DNA from: Cornus controversa
Lineage: Eukaryota; Streptophyta; Magnoliopsida; Cornales; Cornaceae
Assembly: GCA_026545225.1 (NCBI GenBank)
Contig: CM048850.1
Span: forward strand, 25,845,797-25,909,796
DNA: 64,000 bases
Reading direction: 5' to 3'
A program made the translations under genes and the position numbers. Of this stretch, positions 48,571 through 58,359 are shown one piece after another. The stretch's first letter is position 1; each line of letters begins with the position of its first letter. The notes below the pieces were generated by a model. That model had not been told where the DNA came from. It saw nothing but the letters and a program-made list of their open reading frames with translations, and searched no databases.

Positions 48571-50816
48571 TATAGCACTCACTTGTTGTGGCAACATCAC
48601 TTTCTTTGGCACATGTGATTCGTGTGTGAGTGTGACTCAATAAGTGTATCAATTAAAATTACCACACTTCGCAATAGAACGAATTCCTTGCAGAATAGGG
48701 CTATCGAAAGGGGTGTCGAACCTCAAGGACAGTGGTCTGACTGAGTTGGATATATGGAATTAATTCTAACTAAATTTAAAAGAAAAGAATTCTGATTTTT
48801 ATAACTAAAATAACTAATGAAGCAATTGAACAAAAGCAAGCAAAACTAAGGAGTGTAGAGAATATAAGATAAATCTAGGGTAATTGATTTCACCACTAAC
48901 TTCACAATCAATGGTCAATTGAACTAACTATGGGGCATCATATCATGCATAAGTGGTGTCGGTGGCTACAAGCTCACCTTCATCCGTCAAGAAGATAGCA
49001 TATGATTAAGGCTAAGTCATAGACTATCTTCGATTGGCATGGGCCTTCTGCCTAACTACTCTACTCTAGGGTGCAGTATGGTTCACTTCTCTAGGCATAA
49101 TCCATCAAAGCTTTTAATGATATATTCAATGAAAACCATTGTGTAATAGTCACTCTCATGATCACAGAAAACAAGAGAGACGAGTTCAACAACAACAATC
49201 AAGTATCTAAGATAAGATAAGAAATCATTAAAATTGAATTTATAAGACTTTTATTGCTCAATTCTATAAGAGAAATCCTCTAAATTATATAATCTATGAA
49301 TGAATACAAAAATCCCCAATAATTAGAACAAGAAAACCAGTGATGTTTAGTTAGGGCTACATCAAAACCCTGGTGGCTGAACTAGCCGCTCATGATACGC
49401 CTTGTTCTCCAATGATTCTCCACTCCAAAAGCTCTTCAAAGCTGCTGCCAAGCCTCCTCAATACATCCCCAATTCATCACTTTAAATAGCCAAGAGAATA
49501 TGAAGAGTCCCCACCTAATTAGGAGACAATTAGGGTTTCCCGCAGCCCCTAATCAGGTGAGTTTTTCTGCTGACTTTCGGCTCAAGTTTTGACCCAGTAG
49601 AAGTTCGATTCACGAAATTTACGTGACATACAAAAGTGTCCAAAATCAAATTTCGTCAACTAAAGTGAGAATTGAGTCAATTTGACGCTCGGAAATAAGA
49701 GTTACAGGCCGTTTTCCAAAACGAGATTAAAACTGTATTACACGCAGAATTGGATTTCAGCCCGAAATACCCTTCAGCAGTTATAATTCTCTTAGACCTC
49801 TTCCTTGGGCTGATTTGAGTTGAAATAAAGAGTTGAATGGATCCATTCGATGTAGGCTTCATCTAACCCTCTTGGATGTCATCTTTAAAAGCCCAAAATC
49901 ATGGTTTTAACTGAAATAATCATTAAGGCCCTGAAAATACAAAAAACACTAAAACGAAGTAAAATAACAAATAATCTATCACTAAGAGAATAAAATACAT
50001 AAGTTAAGAGGCTAGAATGCGTAACATTCAACGCCTATCAACATGGCTTTTAGAACGCCTTTTCTGAGTGTACAAGTATTTCAAAAATTTAGCATAAGGA
50101 GGAATTTACTTGATGGCATCAAGGAGTGACAAATTAATCTTCACTTATCGAAACACCTCCATCATGTCATACAGCTTGTCTCCTTGCTTCCCCAATTTAG
50201 ATGCTTCAAGGAAATGTTGTGGGAAAAGAGCCTGAGGCTCATAAGAAATTTCGGCACTTGGACTTGTGGTCACTTTTTCTTCTTCTTTCTTCTCACCCAC
50301 CTTATTATCAATTATCTTCCCACTCCTCAAAGTGGTAATAGCTTGAACCTGCTCATGGTGTGGGTTATTTGTGGAAGCTTGCATCCCTCTTGGATTAGCA
50401 ACTGGTTGACTAGGGAGCTTCCCTTCTTCTCTTCTACTCAATGAAGTAGCAAGTTGTCCAAACTGAGATTCCAGTTTGGCAATGGATTGAGAATGAGAGT
50501 GCACTAGCTGAACTGTAGATTGTACTGTTGCTGCAGTACCTTGGTTACTGTAAGAAAAACCAGGATGATTCCTCCATATAGGATTGTAAGTATTACCTGG
50601 TAGAGGATTCATTGGTCTAGTGAATGTGGCTTGGACTTGCTCATGTTGAACATTAGAAAATTACCCCATTAAAGAACAATTACTCACATTATGCATAGGA
50701 CTAGAGCAAAATTCACAAGGGCCTAGCAATGAAGAATTTGAAGTAGAAGGAGTTTGATTGGCAGCCATAATTGCTACTACCTTCTGTGTAATTAAATCAA
50801 TGTTGATTGGTATAGC
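48571..50816 (-). pseudogene. gag: Inverted gag segment of E4, interrupted by solo LTR S2
   Basis: Minus-strand reading from about 50810: TQKVVAIMAANQ, zinc knuckle CEFCSSPMHNVSNC, Q/S-rich helix, EISYEPQALFPQ, then across S2 VPKKVMLPQQVSA to 48574. The next expected residues lie on the plus strand from 50815 (FQQCTPPKYKDPG). A hexamer tatagc marks both breakpoints (48571-48576; 50811-50816). Contains stops near 50144, 50090 and 50660. Confidence 0.85.
48616..50040 (-). repeat. Solo LTR S2 of the A family
   Basis: 1425 bp, tgattcg...gcctatca, with perfect duplication acatg (48611-48615; 50041-50045). It splits a gag codon stretch that reads continuously once it is removed, so it inserted in E4 gag. 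Confidence 0.95.
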
Positions 50817-51320
50817 TTTTCAGCAGTGCACTCCTCCCAAGTATAAAGATCCGGGTGCTCCAACTATCTCATGCATCATTGGGGAGCACCATGTTGATAA
50901 AGCCCTTCTTGATTTGGGTGCCCAAGTGTGAATTTGCTACCCTACTCAGTTTACTTATAATTGGGCTTGGGAGAATTGAAACCTACCTCGGTGGTATTGT
51001 AATTTGCATATAGATCAACAAAGCAATCCCATGGGATCATTGAAGATGTGCTCATTAAAGTGGACAAGTTCTACTTTCCTGTTGATTTTATTGTACTTGA
51101 CACTGAGCCTGTTCATAACCCAAAGAGGCACATTCCAGTGATCCTTGGTCGACTTTTCTTAGCTACTGCTGATGCTTGCATAAATTGTAGGTCGGGGATC
51201 ATGGATATCTCATTTGGCAACATGAATGTCAAGCTTAATGTATTCAATGCTATCCAATACCCTCCAGATCAGAGTGATGTGTTCTGCATAGATGATATTG
51301 ATGAATGTGTAGAGGATTAA
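50817..51320 (+). pseudogene. Protease region of E4
   Basis: PPKYKDPGAPTISC leads to the aspartic-protease active site LLDLGAQV (Athila usually DLGAS). A one-base frameshift and two CAA-type stops follow. From 51048 the frame is open: FPVDFIVLDTEPV, VILGRLFLATADACINCRSG, KLNVFNAIQYPPDQSD. This is the part missing from A1 and A2. Confidence 0.85.
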
Positions 51321-51323
51321 GAG

Positions 51324-52580
51324 TTGTGTGAAGAGGTGAATTATATGCTAGAAGTGGATACTATTCAGAATACTCCACCATGGAGAATTTCAATTGAGCC
51401 ACTCCCTTCTCTCTCTAGCACTCCCCTAGTGCCTTCATTGGTGTCCCCTCCATCATTAGAGTTGAAGCCTTTACCTGACAATTTGAAGTATATATTTTTG
51501 GGGGCACAGAGAACTCTTCTTGTTATAATTGCCTCTGATCTAACAGAAACTCAAGAGAAGCGCTTAGTAGAGGTCTTATATCAACATCGTGAAGCAATTG
51601 GGTGGAGTGTTGCTGATCTTAAGGGCATTGATCCCTCGATTTGCATGCACAAAATTCATTTGGAAGAAGGATGTATGCCATCTAGAGAGGCACAGAGGCG
51701 ATTGAACCCCAACATGAAGGAGGTGGTAAAGAAAGAGGTTGTTAAGTTACTTGATGCAGATATTATTTATCCAATTTCTGACAGCACATAGGTGAGTCCA
51801 ACACAAGTGGTTCCTAAGAAGTCTGGTCTTACCATTATCCCTAACTCTGTGGGAGAGCTTGTTCCACAACGTACTGCCACAGGTTGGCGTGTTTGCATTG
51901 ATTACAGAAAGCTCAATTCTATGGCAAGGAAGGATCACTTCCCTCTTCCATTCATAGATCAAATACTTGAAAGGTTAGCTGGTCAGAGCTATTATTGCTT
52001 TCTGGATGGCTACTCTGGTTATAACCAAGTGGCTATGGATCCAGAAGATCAAGAGAAGACTACTTTCACTTGTCCCTTTGGTACTTTTGCTTATCGTCGT
52101 ATGCCATTTGGGTTGTGTAATGCTCCAGCAACATTCCAGAGGTGTATGATGGCCATCTTTTCTGACATGGTGGAAAAATTCTTGGAGGTATTCATGGATG
52201 ACTTCTCTATTTTTGGATCATCCTTTGAAGATTGTCTGAGCAATTTATCACTTGTGCTTCAAAGGTGCCGAGAATGAAATTTGGTACTTAGTTAAGAGAA
52301 GAGCCATTTCATGGTGAGAGAGGGTATTGTGTTGGGTCATATTATTTCAGAGAGAGGCATTGAAGTTGATAAAGGAAAGATTGACAAAATTTCTACTCTG
52401 CCCCCTCCAACTTTGGTAAGGCAAGTTTGTTCTTTCTTAGGTCATGCTGGGTTCTATAGAAGATTCATCAAGGATTTTAGTAAAATTGCTCGACCATTGT
52501 GCCATTTGTTATCTAAAGATGTTCCATTTTCCTTTGATGAAGAATGTGTGCAAGCTTTTGAAAAGCTTCAGTCTTTATTA
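51324..52580 (+). pseudogene. Reverse transcriptase of E4
   Basis: Linker NTPPWRISIEPLP, then RT: KEVVKLLDADIIYPISDST, a TAG at 51789-51791 where Trp is usual, VVPKKSG, GWRVCIDYRKLN, YYCFLDGYSGYNQ (first catalytic Asp), MPFGLCNAPATFQRCM, and FMDDFSIFG (F-x-D-D box). Two in-frame stops near 52275 and 52295. Then [14 protein letters not shown] and [17 protein letters not shown]. Catalytic residues are present, but the stops make it non-functional. Confidence 0.92.
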
Positions 52581-53045
52581 TCCTCTGCATCAATAATGCA
52601 ATCTCCAAAATGGGCTCTACCTTTTGAAATCATGTGTGATGCTTTTGATTACGTAGTAGGAGCAGTGTTGGGACAAAGAGAAGAGAAACGACAATATGCC
52701 ATCTATTACGCTAGTAAGACTCTCTCTGATGACCAACTCAATTATACAACCACAGAGAAAGAGCTTCTAGCTATAGTATTTGCCCTGGACAAGTTTTGTT
52801 CCTATTTATTGGGGTCCAAGGTGGTTGTCTACTCTGATCATGCGGCATTGAGACATTTATTGGCTAAGAAAAAAACCAAATCGCGTCTTATTCGATGGAT
52901 TTTATTGTTGCAATAATTCAATTTGGAGATAAAAGACAAAAAGGGGACTGAGAATGTGGTTGCGGATCATTTATCTCGGATTGAGTTTGAGCCGGTGATT
53001 GATGCATTACCTATTAGAGACTCATTTCCAGATGAACAATTGTTT
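52581..53045 (+). pseudogene. RNase H of E4
   Basis: [52 protein letters not shown], and after a stop at 52914-52916 NVVADHLSRIE. The D-E-D residues of Ty3/gypsy RNase H are recognisable. Confidence 0.88.
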
Positions 53046-53159
53046 GGAATTTTGATAAAAAAATTTAATGGGCAAAGGTTAAAGCATTGTGTGGAAGGAT
53101 TTGTGCCAAAAAGAGACGTAGAGTCCGTCGACTTGATGTATCCCGTCTATCCGAATTAA
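53046..53159 (+). pseudogene. Integrase C-terminal remnant joined to RNase H in E4
   Basis: The frame passes from DEQLFGI to FNGQRLKHCVEG, which resembles the last part of Athila integrase (FKVNGQRLK). The zinc-binding and catalytic core are missing, so this is an internal deletion. Confidence 0.7.
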
Positions 53160-54003
53160 TCCCTTTGAGAAGTTGATCATCTCCTATGGACGTTAAATTG
53201 TAGGTATTCTATGTATTTCTATCCTTTAATTTCTTTAATTTTCTTCGATTTTAATTTTTAGTTTTAGTTTTCTTAATTTTTCTTTCAATTCTAGTTGCGT
53301 TTTAATGTTTTTTCTTTGAGTTTTTGATGTATAAGTTGCTTCCGGAGGATGCCAAGGGGTGTACCGAGGTATTTGGACTCAAGAAGGGCGAAAAAATGAT
53401 CAATTCTCCAAGGTGCTTCAAGCTCGCGCAATCCTCGCTGAGCAAGACAAGATCCAACAACCGTTTTCTCAAGATCTCGCCGAGATGGAATTCATGAGAG
53501 ATGGCATCCAAGAGCCTTGAATTTTGAAACAACGTTTGACATTGCTGAATTATATGCCATGTTTCCCGAGACACGGTGGGAGATTTTTGACATCCGCCGT
53601 TGTCAGTCAGCTTCAATTTTTGTTCCATTATCTACTACTAAAGCCTGATGAGCAGGGTGAACTTATTTCTTCGATAGATGGAACACGAGTTCAGGTTGAC
53701 ATGTCTTCGATTGCTATTACCATGGGCTGTCCTCATGAATGCCCGGCTGATTTGACCAGTATCTACACTCCTCTACCCGATGATTTGTCAGTGGGTAATT
53801 TGGTTGCACGTTTGTGTGCTAACCAATTCCCTAGGCCAAAGCGGAATGTAGGTTCAAAGTCTTCTATGCCAACTCATTTAAGGTTCCTTGATACTGTTTT
53901 GCTCAAGAATATATGTCCCATTGGACATAAAACTGAGAGACGTCAAGAGTTTCTTAGAGCTTTATATGTGATACATTTTGGGCATTGGCTATCATTCCCA
54001 CAG
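53160..54003 (+). pseudogene. Athila ORF-1-type (ORF2 position) domain of E4
   Basis: After a spacer shared with A1/A2, LLPEDAKGCTEVFGL starts the region. From 53524 a long open frame reads VVSQLQFLFHYLLLKPDEQG, ITMGCPHECPADL, IYTPLPDDLSVGNLVARLCA, MPTHLRFLDTVLLKNICPIG. This resembles the Athila ORF-1-family domain of unknown function located after pol, based on recalled family patterns. It ends with the first bases of the next LTR. Confidence 0.6.
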
Positions 54004-55058
54004 TGATTGGCGTTGAATTTTACGCATTCTAGTCTCTTAAGTTATGTATTTTATTCTTTTAGTGATAGATTATTTTGTTATTTTACTTCGTTTTAGTGTT
54101 TTCTGTATTTTCAGGGCCTTAATGATTATTTCAGTCAAAACCATGATTTTGGGCTCTTAAAGAAGACATTCAAGATAGTTAGATGAAGCCTACATCAAGG
54201 AGATCCATTCAACCATTTAGTTCAACTCAAATCAGCCCAAGGAAGAGGTCCAAGAGAATTACAACTGCTTAAGAAGGTTTCGGGCCTGAAGCCCAAATCT
54301 GCGCATAATACAGTCTTAATCCCATTTTCGAAAATGGACCAGAAGTGTTATTTCCACGACTCAAATTGACTTAATTTTCTCATAAGTTAAATGAAATTCG
54401 ATTCTGCACACTTTTGTATTTCACGAAAATTTCGTGAATCGGACTTTTAATGGGTCAAAAGTTGGGCTGAACGTGAGTAGGAAAAACCCACCTAATTTAG
54501 AGGATTCTTCTTATAGATTCAGTTTTAATGATTTCTTATCTTATCTTAGATACTTGATTGTTGTTATTGAACTCGTCCCTCTTGTTTTCTGTGATCATGA
54601 AAGTGATTATTACACAATGGTTTTCATTGAATATATCATTAAAAACTTTGATGGATTATGCCTAGAGAAGATGAACCATGCTGCACCCTAGATTAGAGTA
54701 GTTAGGTAGATGGCCCATGCCAATCGAAGATAGTCCATAACTTAGCCTTAATCATATGTTATCTTCTTGATGGATGAAGGTGAGCTTGTAGCCACTGACA
54801 CCACTTATGCATGATGTAATCCCACATAGTTAATTCAATTGACCATTGATTGTGGGGTTAGTGGTGACGTCAAATACCCTAGATTTCTCTCATATTATCT
54901 TCACTTTCTATTTCTTTGATTTATTTTATTTTTCTTTTTAATTAGTTTAAATATTAAATTCAGAATTCTTTTCTCTTAAATTTAATTAGAATTAATTCCG
55001 TATTCCAACTCATCAGACCATAATCCCTGAGGTTCGACACCCCTTTCTATAGCCCTAT
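54004..55058 (+). repeat. A-family LTR in plus orientation, truncated
   Basis: Reverse complement of the other A-family LTRs, starting tgattggcgttgaatt. It lacks an internal block near 54495 and the last about 100 bp, ending at agccctat before the CACTA end. No polypurine tract precedes it, so it is probably a separate insertion. Confidence 0.85.
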
Positions 55059-55640
55059 CACTTCAAGATTTTTCGGTTTTAATGAAAGGATTTTTACGAC
55101 GGGCCCGTGTAGCCTGCCCTAGAAAGCTTATTTTCTAAGGCGGTCATTCATAACCCGCCGTAGAAAATATTTTCTACGACAAGCTAGTTGTGCCCGCCAT
55201 AGAAAGATACTATCCATGACAGGCCTGGACCGTAGTGGAAATTTTATTATCTATGACGGGCCAAGCTCGCAGTGGAAAGATTTATTTTTTTAGCCCCAAT
55301 TCATGCTGTGAAATTTTAACTCCCGCGCAAAACCCGAACCCTCTCTAACTCTCGTGAATAACCCAAACCCCCAAATCTCTAACCCTCTCTGACTCTCGCG
55401 CATAACCCAATCCCCTAAATCTCTAACCCTCTCTAGTCCAAAGCTCAGCCAAACCCTAACCTCTGATCGGCGTCATTCTTTTGCTCCGTTGAACAAGCTT
55501 GAGGCAAAGTCTCTGTCGAACTGAATCCCAAATTACTCTCTGTGGAAGCCATAGAAACCCCAATTTCTCCACCTCGAAGCAATCTCTGAGCCTCCTCAGT
55601 CTGCAACTCATCTCCTTCATTCGGTAAGATTCCTATCTTT
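55059..55640 (+). mobile_element. CACTA transposon left end (CACTA-2) with leader
   Basis: cacttcaagatttttcgg plus subterminal repeats (gacgggcc...tagaaag) in the same orientation as CACTA-1. Then a CT-rich leader with ctctctaactctcg repeats and a possible first splice donor (cattcg/gtaaga, about 55624). The right end was not found. Confidence 0.75.
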
Positions 55641-55780
55641 GTGTTTTTACTCTAATTCATCTCATCTCATGCATGCTTCCTTGCCCATGATCAATCTATT
55701 CAATCAACCTGAACCTAGCTAGCTTTCTCAAACTTCTATTCCTTAATCTTGTTTCTTTCTCACATACCAGATTTGTTATG

Positions 55781-55821
<41 letters not shown>

Positions 55822-56482
55822 TATGTTTGTTTGATGAGGCTGAAAAAATATTCGTTTCCTCTGTTTGATTGTTAGGCACATATAGGGAAGAAATAATTCA
55901 ATTTTCTCTTAGTAAAATTTAATTAATTACTCATACATACATGCATAGATTGGAGCTTCAAAGTTGAGAACATACCACTCAAATTAAGATTTTGGTCACA
56001 AAATCCAAATGTTAAAATAATTATAATAATACATCTCATATACTAGTAAATTTCCATTTCCTATGCATAATTTTATTTTTTAAGTGATGGTAGGTACTGA
56101 AATTTTAAGGGTCTTGCCTGCTTCTGGAGTAAATATTTTATTATTATTATTAGAATTTATTTATTTACTTTGAGAAAGTAATTTCAATATGCTTGGATAT
56201 ATAAATAGTAATGATGCAATTTTTTTAGCGTGAGATCATAATTGGATCAGTAAGTGTCACTGGCCAGGACAATGGTACAGAAAGGTTAAAACTTTAATAC
56301 ATTGGTAGATCGACAATCTTGTGTTTTAATCTCACTTTTGCTTCCTTGTCTCTCTAAATGCATACACAAGCTTAATTACTGTGTTATTGCTAGCTAATTT
56401 TTTGTAGACCAGATATAATTAGATTCATTAAAAATCATTATGGTTATATTGTCACAGATATTGAATTTTTCCCCCATTATCC

Positions 56483-56526
<44 letters not shown>

Positions 56527-56956
56527 GTATGTATGTATATGTATATATATATATATGTATGTATGTATGTATGTATGATTAATTTGCCTTGTTTCTTTCT
56601 ATGCCTTTTTATTGTTTGGTCTAAGGCTTTGTCTGCAGAAAGCTCGTATCTCTTGCTTTCGGAGGAAAGTTGATAGGCTAGTACTTGAAGAAAGAATGAA
56701 AAAATATGCTTCATAGTGTTTTTTTTTGTTTTTAACTTTAGAAGTAACTCAAGAAAAGAACTCAATTAAATACTATTATAATTAGGAGAGAGTTAATTAG
56801 TAGCCATTTTAATTTCTCTGAAGTTCCTAGCATGCATTTTGGTAGGAAAAATCCAAGTTGATCTAAGTAACTCAGTGAACTGTTGCTGCATATATAACTA
56901 GTTTTTTTTTCATATAAAAAATAATAGTTTAATGCAAGGATTTGATTTCTGAACTT

Positions 56957-57003
<47 letters not shown>

Positions 57004-58183
57004 CTTGTTATCATTCAGACTAGCTAGTTGTATTAGAAATTATTATTCAATCTTACATCTAGCTACAATTTACACATTTTCCTAAAATAAGAACTCAGAC
57101 TTCTATGACTGTGTCTATTTGAGTTAAATTAAATTATTTTCTTATAGTCCTCCAATACATTTAGGAATCTTTGAAAATTATAATTTTAGTACCCCCTTTA
57201 TTTAATTTTGTTAGTCAAAGCTATATCATTAGCAAAACATATATGATAGTATGCGCGTGTAGGGGCTCAATGCTTACTATTGATGTGTGCCTATTTGATT
57301 GTTTTAATTTTATTGTCCTGAAGTTGCAAACCACATTTCTCATCAGATGAAAATAGGAGCTGGCAGACATTGTGCCGGTTCATTTTACTTTTTTTTTTTT
57401 TTTTGCAAAGTTCTGCTTTTATACAGCTTCTAGTGGATATTATGCAGGGTTTATCCACGTAGAAGATTAATGTCTTTCATAATGTTAACAAACTTGACAT
57501 TAAGCAAGAGATATTTGGTTTTTAGATTATAATGTGATTTAGTTTTTCCACATTAAAGCATCTAAGCACTTTTTGTGTTCATATTGTATATAGTTCAATG
57601 ACAGTTCCCTAACTCAATTTTCAGAATCAGAAAGAATTGAGGGTGATGCACATAGCAATGATATTGTAGAAGTTTCAGTTCACGAAGAATTAGAGATAAA
57701 ATTTGCTGAAGCTGTTGTGGATGGATATTTTGCTAATCCCCTCTCTGTTAAGCTCACCTACTAATAGTAATTAGTACTATATATGCGGAGAAGATTATGA
57801 AATACAAGATTCTTCATATAGCAAAGATGAGATATTTAATTAGGGGATGGTCTTAACAATTTGTAGCTATTCTTTAACTCCTAATGTTAAAATTTATGTG
57901 ATAATAGTTGAAAACTCTGGTGTAGAAAAAGTTCATCTCTTTGACCTTCTGTATCTGATTGATTGTGCGGTGGCACATTTGCAGTAAAAATAATCGTCAA
58001 GAGGTTGAATGTAGATTGGAAGATACTTTTATTTCCATTTTGTAATGTTTGATTTGTTCTTTTTAGTTCCAGTTTAATTCCCAGTAGCATTATTGATGCT
58101 TACTTGTGCTTTGAGGATTTCAGATTCTCCTAATTGAATGCATTTGAAATTGTTATATATAATATCTCTTGTGCTGATTTATG
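55641..58183. other. AT-rich DNA downstream of CACTA-2
   Basis: No protein recognised. Microsatellites of (ta)n at 55782-55812, 56488-56575 and 56960-57000; apparent Tyr/Ile peptides there are translated repeat. Confidence 0.5.
57625..57764 (+). other. Exon-like segment of unknown identity
   Basis: Preceded by a T-rich run and cag (57622-57624). Open for 46 codons: ERIEGDAHSNDIVEVSVHEE and following to a TAA at 57762-57764. Not assigned to a family. Confidence 0.3.

Positions 58184-58222
<39 letters not shown>
58184..58222. repeat. (TA)n microsatellite
   Basis: Uninterrupted ta repeat just upstream of the OSCA-like exon. Confidence 0.9.
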
Positions 58223-58252
58223 GTTGTACTGATTCTGCTCATTAACGTATGC

Positions 58253-58355
58253 GGACTCAAAATTTTTGTTCCTATTGCGTTCCTTGCATGGACTATCCTG
58301 GTACCAGTTAATTGGACAAATAGCACTTTAAAGCTAACAAAAGCAACTTACATAG
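58253..58355 (+). pseudogene. Exon fragment of an OSCA/CSC1-type ion channel gene
   Basis: Reads GLKIFVPIAFLAWTILVPVN and then WTNSTLKLTKATY. This matches the segment GLKIF(V)PIA...VPVNWTN of plant OSCA/CSC1 channels, which conduct calcium in response to membrane tension or osmotic stress. It is followed by a possible splice donor (gtgag at 58356). No other OSCA exon was recognised nearby, so it is a fragment, either captured by a transposon or left by a decayed gene. Confidence 0.75.
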
Positions 58356-58359
58356 GTGA

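Larger units (their letters stand above)
48571..54003 (+). mobile_element. E4: rearranged Athila-type element
   Basis: Contains gag (inverted, minus), then protease, RT, RNase H, the integrase C-terminus and an ORF-1-type domain on the plus strand. The 5' LTR and gag N-terminus are missing. The integrase core is deleted. Same family as A1 and A2 in gag and in the region after pol, so it serves as the less deleted relative. Confidence 0.8.
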
